From NCBI RefSeq assembly GCF_003253745.1, contig NZ_MZXV01000011.1, positions 1 to 45,428 on the forward strand: a stretch of 45,428 nt of DNA, written 5' to 3'. Positions 1 to 10,121 of the stretch are shown piece after piece; the first letter of the stretch is position 1, and the number at the start of each line of letters is the position of its first letter. The stretch comes from Mesorhizobium kowhaii (lineage in GTDB: Bacteria > Pseudomonadota > Alphaproteobacteria > Rhizobiales > Rhizobiaceae). Made by a program: the position numbers and the translations under genes. Below the pieces are notes generated by a model that ran no database searches, had not been told where the DNA came from, and saw only the letters and a list, made by a program, of their open reading frames with translations.

Positions 1-495
1 AACCGGGATGCCTTTAGCCTTGAGCTCCTCGACTGCTGCCGTGATCTTAGGATGGTCCGGAGCCACCATGCCTATCGCGTGACAGCGCCTACCAAGATCC
101 TTGAGGGTAGCCGCCAGGTCCTCGGGCAAATGCGACGGCGCGAATTCGATGAGCGGAATACCGTGGAAGGACTGGGCCGAACTAACCGCTGCTTCGACCT
201 CGCGCACGAATTCTTGGTAGAAATGCTGGGCCGGCTTTCTCAGGATGAAGCCTAGCCGGTACCGCGGCAGGTCCGGTCGCCAGCGCTGTTTGATGAGACC
301 CGCGTTATGATAGCCGATCGCGTGAGCGGCTTCGTGGACCCGCCGCGCGGTCTCCTCCCTCACTGGAAGGCGAGCGTTCAACACCCGATCGACCGTTGCC
401 ACGCTCACCCCGGCTTCGCGGGCGAGATCGGCAATTGTGGGGCGCTTGGCCGTCGCTCCAGTTCCGATCGGCGGTCTCTCGGTCATCGGGGGCAT
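1..495 (-). CDS. LacI-family transcriptional regulator, N-terminal part
   Basis: Reading the minus strand from an ATG at 495 (or the in-frame ATG at 486) gives a protein whose residues about 18-45 form a LacI-type helix-turn-helix (TIADLAREAGVSVATVDRVL). The hinge follows, then the start of a periplasmic-binding-protein-like effector domain (YRLGFILRKPAQHFYQEFV). The frame stays open to position 1, so the C-terminal half lies outside the window. LacI proteins are sugar-responsive DNA-binding regulators. The inducer and target operon cannot be told from this part. It lies downstream of dctA on the same strand but 279 bp away, so a shared transcript is uncertain. Confidence 0.85.
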   Translation of the reverse strand, partial: MPPMTERPPIGTGATAKRPTIADLAREAGVSVATVDRVLNARLPVREETARRVHEAAHAIGYHNAGLIKQRWRPDLPRYRLGFILRKPAQHFYQEFVREVEAAVSSAQSFHGIPLIEFAPSHLPEDLAATLKDLGRRCHAIGMVAPDHPKITAAVEELKAKGIPV

Positions 496-774
496 CCCCG
501 CGACGATTCGGGGCGGCAAAGTGGAGATTTCGGCATTCTCGACGAGCGACAGCCTATCCGATGAACCGCGCTCCAGGCGCAACCGGGCGCGTGTCGATCT
601 ACGGTTCGTTTGCATAAGGCGTCCATGTTTCTTGTACTCACCGCATTTTGGCGCTTCTGATTCATTGGCCCGCGAAGCGCTGTTGGAGCCAGCGAGCCGA
701 TTGTTTCGTGCTGGTGACAGCCGGCGCCTCGATAGGTCGTGCTGCTGCATCTTGCTGGGCCGGGGTTAGCCCGT
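496..774. other. Gap between dctA and the LacI-type gene
   Basis: No convincing gene is seen. Short open frames here lack family resemblance and ribosome binding sites. Confidence 0.5.
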
Positions 775-2073
775 TCAATCCCTCGGCAGGCTCCCGTAGA
801 AGGCGGCTTTCATGCGCCCTTCGTCCAATTCCCCTTCCCAGCGGGCGACAACGAGCGAGGCCACTGCGTTGCCGACGACATTCGTCAGCGCCCGGCATTC
901 GGACATGAAGCGGTCGACGCCAAGGATCAGCGCCATGCCAGCAACGGGAACACTGGGTACTACGGCGAGCGTAGCGGCCAGCGTGATGAACCCCGCACCT
1001 GTTACACCTGCTGCACCCTTCGAGGAAAGCATCGCAACGAGCAACAGGAGGACCTGATCGCCAATTGACAGATCTGTGTTCGTCGCCTGGGCGATGAAGA
1101 GGGCGGCGAGCGTCATGTAGATATTGGTGCCGTCCAGATTGAAGGAATACCCAGTCGGAATAACGAGACCCACGACGGAACGCTTGGCGCCGGCCTTCTC
1201 CATCTTCTCCATGAGCGAGGGCAGCGCAGCCTCGGAGGAGGACGTGGCCAGGACCAGAAGCAGTTCTTCCTTGATGTACCGGACGAGTGAAAAGATCGAG
1301 AAGCCGTTGTACCGGCAGACCGCGCCGAGAACGCCGAACACGAAAAGGAAGGCGATGAAATAGAACGTCGCGACCAGCATGGCGAGGTTGGCCACTGAAC
1401 CGATGCCATATTTGCCGATGGTGAAGGCCCTGGCGCCGAAAGCGCCGACAGGCGCGGCCAGCATCAGAATGCCGACCAGCTTGAACACCGGCGCGAGGAG
1501 CGCTTGAAGCAAGGAAAGCACAGGCTTGCCCGTGTCTCCGACCATCGCCAGAGCGCTGCCGAACAGAATCGAGAAGAACAGGACCTGCAGGATGTTGCCT
1601 TCGGCGAAGGCACCAACGATCGTTGACGGGATGATGTTCATCAGGAAGCCGGTCACGGACTGCTCGTGGACCTTGGCGGCATAACCCTGCACCGCCTGGA
1701 CATCGAGCGAGGCCGGATCGATATTGAGGCCGTCACCTGGCTGAACCACATTTGCGACAACGAGACCGACGATCAATGCGAGGCTCGAGAAGGTGAGGAA
1801 ATAGATCATCGCCTTGCCGGCGACCCGGCCGACCTTCTTGAGATCGTTCATGCCCGCAATGCCGGTCGTTACGGTTAGAAAGATCACAGGTGCGATAATC
1901 ATCTTCACGAGCTTGATGAAGGCATCTCCCAGCGGCTTCAGAGCCTCTCCGGTGCCCGGATAGAAATAGCCGACTGCGACCCCGAGGGCTATGGCGGCAA
2001 GCACCTGCACGTACAGTTGGGCGTAGAAGACCTTGCGGGCTGGGGGACCCGCGCTTCGAATTGGTGGAGCCAA
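775..2073 (-). CDS. dctA: C4-dicarboxylate transporter DctA
   Basis: This is a sodium/proton-coupled dicarboxylate symporter of the DAACS family in the inner membrane. It imports succinate, malate and fumarate, the main carbon supplied by legume hosts to bacteroids. Family hallmarks are visible: the SSSEAALP hairpin segment, the NLDGT motif, and an N-terminal [18 protein letters not shown] stretch. The frame is open up to 2208, but a near-perfect sigma-54 promoter lies inside that extension at 2170-2184. A TTG at 2073 preceded by GGGAGAG gives 432 residues and an N-terminus matching known DctA proteins, so TTG is preferred. Symbiotic-plasmid dctA copies under NifA/sigma-54 control are known in rhizobia. 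No dctB or dctD is seen in the window. Confidence 0.93.
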   Translation of the reverse strand: MAPPIRSAGPPARKVFYAQLYVQVLAAIALGVAVGYFYPGTGEALKPLGDAFIKLVKMIIAPVIFLTVTTGIAGMNDLKKVGRVAGKAMIYFLTFSSLALIVGLVVANVVQPGDGLNIDPASLDVQAVQGYAAKVHEQSVTGFLMNIIPSTIVGAFAEGNILQVLFFSILFGSALAMVGDTGKPVLSLLQALLAPVFKLVGILMLAAPVGAFGARAFTIGKYGIGSVANLAMLVATFYFIAFLFVFGVLGAVCRYNGFSIFSLVRYIKEELLLVLATSSSEAALPSLMEKMEKAGAKRSVVGLVIPTGYSFNLDGTNIYMTLAALFIAQATNTDLSIGDQVLLLLVAMLSSKGAAGVTGAGFITLAATLAVVPSVPVAGMALILGVDRFMSECRALTNVVGNAVASLVVARWEGELDEGRMKAAFYGSLPRD

Positions 2074-2169
2074 CAGCTTTTCTCTCCCTGACCGGACCGG
2101 GTGGGCCTCCCCCCTTCCCGCGCTTCTCCCGTCGCGGCGCTCCGGTCGAGCGCTGCTGTCGTCTCCGCC

Positions 2170-2184
2170 GCAAGCGTCGTGCCA
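2170..2184 (-). promoter_or_regulatory. Sigma-54 promoter of dctA
   Basis: The minus strand reads TGGCACGACGCTTGC, an exact match to TGGCAC-N5-TTGC. It lies about 97 bp upstream of the proposed TTG start of dctA. No perfect TGT-N10-ACA activator site is seen close by. A near match (TGT-N10-ACG) lies at 2439-2454. The activator could be NifA or DctD. Confidence 0.8.
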
Positions 2185-3374
2185 AGTGGAAATCCCGCGC
2201 CCAATCATGCGTGTTCATACGCTCGGCCACCCGGTGTCCGCGAGGCTTGTGCGGGTTTCCGCACTGGCTGCCTCCATTCTGGGCGAAATCCCGCACTTAA
2301 GGCTCGGCATTGTTCCATGTCTGAAGCAATGCTGTCCGGTAGAAGAGGGAGGATTGACAGGGCGCCGTGCACTAATTGCTTTGCCTGGTAGAGCGGTCGC
2401 CGTTCGTGTCTCTGGCGCCCCGACGCCCCTCGCTTCCTTGTCGTATTTGCGACGGACCGAGCACCGGAGTGGAGGATTCCCTACACGAGCGTGCTCTGGC
2501 CGCGCTCCCGCCGAAGCTGAGCGTCTCAAAGGCGCCGCCGTCGACAGACCGATTGATCCCGCCGGTCATGGCGCAATGGTGTGATTGAGGAGATACTTCG
2601 GAGCAAGACTGAAGCCCCGCACCACGACAACTTCGCGCCATGGCACGCGCCGTAGCCTGTTCTCTTGCCATGGCATCAATAGCGAGGGAAAGAACGATTG
2701 TCGCGATCCACTCAGCGAGCCGACCAGGAGAGCGTCGGCAGCGATTGCCGCTTCCGCACCACCTAGGGGCGATAGAAGCGCGCAATGTGCTCGGTACGCT
2801 CAGCGCGCCAGAGCCCCGCAGGAAACGTCGGGGCAAACATCTGTGCCGTTCCGAATCGACCTGCTGGTAAAAATCTCCCCTGATGGGATTCTATCAAAGC
2901 CTGTTTCTTCCCTATCAGAAATGAAAGGACGGCCCAATTGAGCTAGCCGCTCTGTAGGGCTACGTGTGTTGCGCTCGTGAGGAGCCTGATCGGCGCCCGC
3001 TTCAGGAAGGATAGCCAAGCCGTGGATCAACCATCGCCACCGGCATTTGTCGTGCTTGCCACTCATGGGGGCCTGACCGACGCCCAAAACCGTGAGACCC
3101 ATTTTTCATCTTATGCCGGCTGCGGAAGTCCGGCGTGCTGCCGCCAACGCTGCGTCCGATTGTCTCTAGCAACGTCTAAGCACTTCGATGAGTGGCTTCC
3201 ACGCGCCAGCAAGCGCGCCAATCCGCGGCGGCCTGCGCGGCGAAGAAACTCATGCTGGCTCCGGCCAACGGTGGCTGGGGCCCAGATTACCGTTTGACGA
3301 GGGCGTCTACGCCCAGCGACGTCGCAGGCCCACATGGCGCGACGTTGATATCGCGGCCCGAAATCGAGGATGAC
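2185..3374. other. Long dctA-nifA intergenic region
   Basis: About 1.2 kb between the divergent dctA and nifA genes. Open frames exist on both strands, but none has a recognisable domain or a good ribosome binding site. An imperfect NifA-like site (TGT-N10-ACG) sits at 2439-2454. No clear nifA promoter was found. Confidence 0.5.
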
Positions 3375-5159
<1,785 letters not shown>

Positions 5160-5420
5160 AACAATCGACCGAACCACATCAAGCCTTGGTGCTTTGGCCC
5201 CTTGAGACGAGTGATGTGGGGCCCCCGCGGCAATGCCAATTCCGATTCGATCGACCCAGCCCGCCTTGATCCCAGGCAAGAACATTGGGGTCTCACCCGA
5301 GATGAGGCGTTGCTACCTAGCCATGAGATTGGCGGGCAGGAGGGCCAATTTAGCTATTTCGACCCAGTTGGCCCCAACGACAGGCGGCCGTTATGTAAAG
5401 CAAAATAGTACGAGAAACCG

Positions 5421-6173
5421 ATGCTCCTGATAACCCGTCGTCATGCCCTCTTCGGGATCGCTGCTGCCCTTTTTGGTGCAAAACACGCCCATGCCGTCAT
5501 TCTCGGCAAGCCGACCACGTCCAAAGAGTATCCTTGGCACGTCAAACTCAATATTGTCGAAGGGGATGGCTATATCCCGCTCTGTGGAGGATCGGTGATC
5601 GGAGAGCGATGGATCCTCACAGCGGCGCACTGTGTAGCGGATTTAACAGTCGACCAGGTCAAGGCCGTTGTAGTCGATAGCGTTTCGTTGGATGTAAAGG
5701 AGCTTATTGTTCACCCAAGATATAATAAGGACGACGACACATTTGAACATGATGTGGCGCTCGTGCGGGTGCACAGTACGCGACCCGCAGCGGTCATTTC
5801 CCTTCCTAGCCCTAGGACGCACCTTCGTAGTGGCGAGCCCCTTATCGTGATTGGTACCGGAAAAACAGAAGATGGAGAAGAATCAGACCAGCTCCGAGAG
5901 GGCAAGGTCCCGTACGTCAGCAACAAAATGTGCAGCGGCAAATATGATGGGATCTCTCCTGGGATGATGTGCGCCGGAACCGAAAGCGGCGGGACCGATG
6001 CTTGCCAAGGGGACAGTGGAGGTCCTCTGATCAAATACGATAGCGAAGGCAGCGCCATCTTGGTTGGAATTGTATCGAATGGGGAGGAATGCGGAAAGAC
6101 ATGCGGTGTGTATACGCGCGTGTCATATTATCGCGAGTGGATCATGGAGACTATGTCACGATACGGTGACTGA
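5421..6173 (+). CDS. Secreted trypsin-like serine protease (S1 family)
   Basis: This 250-residue protein is a complete chymotrypsin-fold protease. The catalytic triad is His70 (TAAHC), Asp111 (HDVALV) and Ser199 (GDSGGP). Asp193, six residues before the serine, predicts trypsin-like cleavage after Arg or Lys. Residues 1-25 form a signal peptide with paired arginines (TRRHALFG) and a hydrophobic core ending AHA, possibly a Tat substrate. Six or more cysteines outside the signal suggest disulfides, so it should act in the periplasm or outside the cell. No pro-region like the IVGG activation site is obvious; the mature end would begin near VILGKP. It follows nifA by 261 bp, and no sigma-54 promoter was seen. 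Its substrate and symbiotic role are unknown. Confidence 0.9.
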   Translation: MLLITRRHALFGIAAALFGAKHAHAVILGKPTTSKEYPWHVKLNIVEGDGYIPLCGGSVIGERWILTAAHCVADLTVDQVKAVVVDSVSLDVKELIVHPRYNKDDDTFEHDVALVRVHSTRPAAVISLPSPRTHLRSGEPLIVIGTGKTEDGEESDQLREGKVPYVSNKMCSGKYDGISPGMMCAGTESGGTDACQGDSGGPLIKYDSEGSAILVGIVSNGEECGKTCGVYTRVSYYREWIMETMSRYGD

Positions 6174-6671
6174 GGCGGCGAGTCGGGATGCGGGCAGCGT
6201 GTCACGTTGCCGCGTCTGAACGCGCAGAATGTCTGCTAACCGGAGTTCGCTTAACCGGGTGCCCTCACCGCGTTCCATGAATGGCGTGCAGGCTAGATGT
6301 TCTGCTGTCCGACAAACGGCGCGGGATGTGAGTTGCGTCAGGCTGAATGCGAGCGAGAACGCTCCGTTGTTGGGAGGATCCCGCGCATGATGCCGGAGAT
6401 TTATAGTCTCTTGGGTTGCCTGATCGTGTGTGGTGGAGGGCGCGCAGTCACCGCGCCCAATGCCGGTCTGACACACACGCCGATCGCTTACCGCTGTATC
6501 GGCAGACGGCCAAATCTGAAAAGTGGCAGACATCGACACGGCTGGACAGTTGCTGACTGATGCTTAATTGGCACCGCGTCCCATTCTCAGCAATGTTTCA
6601 CCGCCTGATAATTGTGCAGAAGAACTTGGTCGTCAACAAGACTGCCGCCCGGTTCTCAAATCCGGGGGCGT
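6174..6671. other. Region downstream of the protease without recognised genes
   Basis: Only short, overlapping open frames on both strands. None resembles a known family and no regulatory site was recognised. Confidence 0.4.
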
Positions 6672-6792
6672 GCGAGTTGTACAATGCCGCGGATCCGGAG
6701 ATCCAAGCCCCCACGGAGGCTTGGCTAAAGCGGTACAATGATACGCTGGGCCAAACTGCCGAGCATTGGCAAACGCTCTTGGCCGAGTGGCT
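6672..6792 (+). pseudogene. Duplicated 5' fragment of nodL-like gene
   Basis: The translation (ELYNAADPEIQAP then AWLKRYNDTLGQTAEHW) matches the N-terminus of the intact nodL-like gene at 9264-9809, and the DNA is nearly identical over about 120 bp. The copy lacks about nine bases relative to the intact gene. It stops at the point where an IS256-type fragment begins, so it is a truncated duplicate without the acetyltransferase repeat domain. Confidence 0.8.
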
Positions 6793-6890
6793 GATGGCGC
6801 TGGAGGTTGGGGCCGCCACCGGCGCCGCCTCTGGCGAGAAGAACCCGTTGCGCACGGCCCAGCGCAACGGCTATCGCGAGCGCGGCTTGT
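6793..6890 (+). mobile_element. IS256-type transposase N-terminal scrap
   Basis: In frame with the nodL remnant, the translation reads MALEVGAATGAASGEKNP and then RTAQRNGYRERG. The GAA..GE...R..QRNGYR pattern is typical of the early part of IS256/mutator-family transposases. The rest of the transposase is missing. It marks a past insertion or recombination next to the nodL duplicate. Confidence 0.6.
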
Positions 6891-6969
6891 GCCGCCCGCC
6901 AGTTTGTATCCCATCAAACTCCCTTCATCGATGGTGAACCATTTATTGTCACGGTAACCGCGACGATAG

Positions 6970-7497
6970 CTAACCCGAAATCTTGAACCTCCTGCCGACC
7001 CACGACAGCCACTTGGCCCGCCTGGAGTGGCGCGGGGAAGGGCAGGGCGCTCCGTGCATCAGGGACACGACCGGGAGCCCGGAGCACGAATCGAACTTGC
7101 AGGCGATCTCTACAGCCTGCTGTGGGGTCCCGCCGAATTCGAGAATGGCCACCGCGTAATTGGAGCCGCTCCCAACAGCGAAATAGGCGTTTTCGAGCAT
7201 GCCGGTCAGCGTCCAGGCGCCGGACGCCACTTGAGCGCGCCCGTCGGGATGAACGACCAGCAGACCGACCTCATCGCTTTCTACACCCTCTGGCGTCTTG
7301 TGAACGTCGGCGCCAGCGGCATACCAGTCCAAAATGGCCTCACCGGCGCCAACCTGGGCACTGGTGGCGCCAATCAGGCGTCCATCCGGAAGACGGCGGA
7401 TTTTGACCTTGGAGCCGATTGATCCCTCGCGGCCGCCGTAGGCACGGGTGTCGGCGGCCATCACGCCGTGCCTATAGGCAATCGTCGTCACAGCCAC
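6970..7497 (-). CDS. Proteasome-like Ntn-hydrolase, probably phage-derived
   Basis: The protein starts with TTIAYRHGVMAADTRA, matching Ntn-hydrolase (HslV/proteasome beta-like) proteins found in many rhizobial prophages. In these a threonine becomes the N-terminal nucleophile. A GTG at 7497 follows GAGGGG; the in-frame GTG at 7491 would leave Thr right after Met, so it may be the true start. The first ~140 residues look family-like. The last ~30 (rich in R, S and P) do not, suggesting the 3' end was replaced by unrelated sequence. It overlaps the small upstream frame by 10 bases, as in a phage operon. Whether it is still active is unclear. Confidence 0.6.
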   Translation of the reverse strand: MAVTTIAYRHGVMAADTRAYGGREGSIGSKVKIRRLPDGRLIGATSAQVGAGEAILDWYAAGADVHKTPEGVESDEVGLLVVHPDGRAQVASGAWTLTGMLENAYFAVGSGSNYAVAILEFGGTPQQAVEIACKFDSCSGLPVVSLMHGAPCPSPRHSRRAKWLSWVGRRFKISG

Positions 7498-7688
7498 GTC
7501 CCCTCGTCAACGTTGGTCCTGGCCGCGTCGGCCGGGCGTGCGATCTCGGCCGTGTCGATGCCGGCAGCGACGTCTGTCGCAGTTAGTTCCTGAGTCCAGC
7601 GCCGTCGTTTCTTGGCGACTGCCCTGGCCTCGCTCACACATCGGTTGGCGATCTTGTGGATCTCCCGCTCGAATTGTGGGGTGTCCAT
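7488..7688 (-). CDS. Small phage-like hypothetical protein
   Basis: A 66-residue protein starts at ATG 7688 with a strong AGGAG six bases upstream. It is charged and helical (residues 1-30 rich in R, K and E), without membrane segments or recognised motifs. Its end overlaps the start of the proteasome-like gene. This suggests translational coupling within one prophage-derived unit. Function unknown. Confidence 0.5.
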   Translation of the reverse strand: MDTPQFEREIHKIANRCVSEARAVAKKRRRWTQELTATDVAAGIDTAEIARPADAARTNVDEGTWL

Positions 7689-7977
7689 CTTTACTCCTGT
7701 TGATGGTTTCGAAATCCGGGGTAGTTCGGTGAGGGTCACGCAATCCTCGGGCCAAGAGAGCGCCGACAACAGCAAAATGCCGGGCGTGTAGGTCATTTGT
7801 CGATCGCGCAGTCGTCGCCGGCTGGCGCGTGTGCAGGTTCACGTGGTTGCCGTCTCTGGCCTGCTATCTGAGTTGGCCCTTGCTGGCGTAGGCCAGAGCG
7901 GCGTGGCCACGTTCCGCGAGGGGATGATGCCCTGCCCCGAAGGTCTCGTATGCGTAGCGCTGATGTATCATTCGAGC

Positions 7978-8226
7978 TCATAGCGGCTTTCCATTGAGGT
8001 AGGCGTCGGGATCGGCCAGAAAGGCGAGCGCCTGCTTGCGCGTGATCATCAGCTCGCGCCCAGCATTTAGATGAAGACGCCGGCGAGACGGAGCGACTGC
8101 ATCTAGGGCACTCAAGTGGAGAAAGGCGAGGGGATTGCGCAATTGGTGCTCCTGGCTTGGTCGGGACCGTCCCGCCCTTAACGAAAGGCCGGTAGTCGGA
8201 CCGCATTCGCCGATGCTGCACAACAC
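7978..8226 (-). CDS. Doubtful small ORF, possible gene remnant
   Basis: The last ~30 residues (LNAGRELMITRKQALAFLADP) look protein-like and begin with a possible internal start at the Met of MITRKQ. The first 50 residues look like untranslated or scrambled sequence. It lies upstream of the phage-like pair on the same strand. No family recognised. Confidence 0.25.
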   Translation of the reverse strand: MLCSIGECGPTTGLSLRAGRSRPSQEHQLRNPLAFLHLSALDAVAPSRRRLHLNAGRELMITRKQALAFLADPDAYLNGKPL

Positions 8227-8764
8227 GTGCCATCTTCACTGTAGCGGCAATCACCGCCTTGAGGCGCAGATCTGATTGTCGCGATCCTCTTGCGATGTAG
8301 TGCTCGAACTATGCCCGAAGAATCCGTTCTCACGCTGACGCTTGGCAACTTGCCGGGCTCGTCCGGGTGCGTCGCCGAACTTGGAAAGGCGGGCTGGCCT
8401 CGATATTGGCCTGACGGCTGTGTCGAGAGTCCACCAGGCAGAACTTAGAAACTCGATGAACACCGAAAACGGCGAAGACCGCCGGCTTCGGCTATGATGG
8501 TACTCGAACGCCACTGGCGCGACCGGCATCAACCGCCCATGTTCAGTAGACTGGCGGCGGGTTCGTCGATTGATGCGTCCGCAAACAGGGCAGGTGCATT
8601 GCACCAGTGGACGGCTGGGGCGCTGGGTGTCCGAACCGCGGGATCAATACCAGGCCGAACCGAGTAGAGGCCGAATGCCTCCAGCGGTCTCATGCTCAAT
8701 TGCCTCCGACTCGCAGCCCGATTTTTTCCGGTCTCTGAGTACCATCGTGCTCTGTGATCGCCAT
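8227..8764. other. Stretch without recognised genes
   Basis: Open frames on both strands are short and overlapping. One plus-strand frame has a faint IS3-like string (RRVRRLMR) near 8565, too weak to call. Confidence 0.4.
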
Positions 8765-8783
8765 CCGACACGGAGTGTCGGAT

Positions 8784-8799
8784 TGTCGGGTCCGCGACA
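8784..8799. promoter_or_regulatory. Orphan NifA upstream activator sequence
   Basis: TGTCGGGTCCGCGACA fits TGT-N10-ACA exactly. The 5' flank (GTGTCGGATTGTCGGGTCC) almost repeats the site between iscN and hmuS at 25760-25781, differing by one missing T and a few changes. A perfect inverted repeat CCGACAC-GGA-GTGTCGG lies beside it at 8765-8781. No intact gene with a proper -24/-12 promoter follows closely, so this may be a displaced promoter fragment. Confidence 0.55.
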
Positions 8800-8811
8800 C
8801 ACGCCGCTTAG

Positions 8812-8833
8812 CTTAGGCACTTTCTTGCCTAAG
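8812..8833. repeat. Inverted repeat CTTAGGCA-N6-TGCCTAAG
   Basis: Eight-base perfect arms separated by CTTTCT. It includes a GGCAC...TTGC string resembling a sigma-54 promoter, but the GG-to-GC spacing is 9 instead of 10. It could be an operator or hairpin; function not determined. Confidence 0.4.
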
Positions 8834-8839
8834 GCTTAG

Positions 8840-9260
8840 GCTAACCGTTGGAAACGAATGTTCGGGTCGACCGGTGAGTTGATACGTTTTTTACGAGCCT
8901 TGGTGTGGGGCAAGTGCGATCTTGTCCGGAAGCGTGGATCGTCGATGCCACGCGCCACACGCTCGGCGCCCAGCAGCCGGTTTGCCTCGACCACAGCCAG
9001 ACGCTGTTGTGGGACGACAGTATGCTACCGACGAAAAAACCTGAAGTGACCGCAGATCAAACATCATCCGCTGGACAGTTGCCCACCCGTCGGTTATGGC
9101 CCCTGCGTCAGGTCTATCAGCGTTTCTTCAACGCTTGGAAGCTGTGCAGCGAACGGTCCTGGAGGGGACTACCTCTCGGTCTCGAACCAGGGCGCGCGCG
9201 ATCGAGCAATCTGCTGTACACTCCTACACCACCCCTGAGGGCACGGTCTGACGAGGAACG
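8840..9260. other. Upstream region of nodL-like gene
   Basis: No reliable gene and no convincing nod box. A string TGGGAC-N4-GTATGC near 9011-9025 has the right GG-N10-GC spacing for a weak sigma-54 promoter, but it is far from the orphan NifA site. Confidence 0.35.
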
Positions 9261-9263
9261 ATG

Positions 9264-9809
9264 ATGCGCAGTCAAAAAGAGAAGATGCTCGCAGGCGAGT
9301 TGTACAATGCTTCGGATCCGGAGATCCAAGCTGACCTGCTAGCTACGGGGGCTTGGCTAAAGCGGTACAATGATATGCTGGGCCAAACTGCCGAGCATTG
9401 GCATACGCTCTTGTCGGAGCGGCTCGGAGAAGTTGGACCCGGAGCGGTCATCCGTCCGCCCTTTTTTTGCGACTACGGTTTCAACATCCACATCGAGGCC
9501 TACGCCTACGTCAACTTCAACTGCGTCATCCTTGACGTGGCAGAGGTGAGGATTGGCAAAGGAACGACAATTGGCCCCGCCGTACAGATCTATACCGCCG
9601 AACATCCACATGATCCCGAGCAGCGACAGTCCGGTCTGCAGTTCGGGCGTCCTGTCAGAATTGGCAGTCGTGCCTGGATCGGCGGTGGAGCAATCATTCT
9701 GCCGGGCATTACAATTGGCAATGATGCGGTCGTGGGCGCTGGCAGCGTGGTCACGCGAGACGTTCCCGCAGGGGCGAAGGTCGTGGGAAGTCCAGCTCGG
9801 GTAAGATGA
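9264..9809 (+). CDS. nodL: NodL-like O-acetyltransferase
   Basis: A left-handed beta-helix (hexapeptide repeat) acetyltransferase of about 181 residues. The N-terminal MLAGELYNASDPEI segment is the maltose/NodL-type cap. Then come VIRPPFFCDYGFNIHI, the acceptor-site region, and repeats ending IGNDAVVGAGSVVTRDVPAG. NodL adds an O-acetyl group to the non-reducing glucosamine of Nod factors. The C-terminus ends at SPARVR, a few residues shorter than usual. Two adjacent ATGs (9261, 9264) are possible; AGGAA lies upstream. A generic sugar acetyltransferase is the alternative. No other nod gene lies nearby, and a truncated duplicate of its 5' end lies at 6672-6792. Confidence 0.8.
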   Translation: MRSQKEKMLAGELYNASDPEIQADLLATGAWLKRYNDMLGQTAEHWHTLLSERLGEVGPGAVIRPPFFCDYGFNIHIEAYAYVNFNCVILDVAEVRIGKGTTIGPAVQIYTAEHPHDPEQRQSGLQFGRPVRIGSRAWIGGGAIILPGITIGNDAVVGAGSVVTRDVPAGAKVVGSPARVR

Positions 9810-10121
9810 CCCGCTGAGGATATAAGCAGGCGGTTCAAGGTTGTTAAACCCGGCTCAATGTCGCCCGGCAAACTGTGCCGAATTTACGAAAGTAATTGAT
9901 CGTCGCAGATGGTTGCCGCCGTTTTCTGATCAGTCTCGTTCGGCACGGCTTCTTGTCCTACAGGGCTTGCTGCAGGCGAGGCAGCGTTCGTCTGATTGGA
10001 ATGGCTCATCATACGGCCGTCACGCAGGTGGCTTCCTTGAGTGCGAGTGGCTTGTCTCTGCCCGCTTCATCCGCGGCGTTCGCCGACGCGCCTAAAGCGG
10101 ATACGGCCGGCGATGCGTGCG
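9810..10121. other. Gap between nodL-like gene and ABC exporter
   Basis: Convergent gene ends. No gene, clear terminator hairpin or repeat was recognised. Confidence 0.4.

Noticed and set aside
8520..8640. Possible IS3-family OrfB remnant
   Set aside because: Only an RRVRRLMR string fits; no DDE motifs or neighbouring blocks are found.
9054..9070. Possible nod box before the nodL-like gene (GATCAAACATCATCC)
   Set aside because: Only a short piece resembles the nod-box centre; the ordered ATC-N9-GAT repeats are absent.
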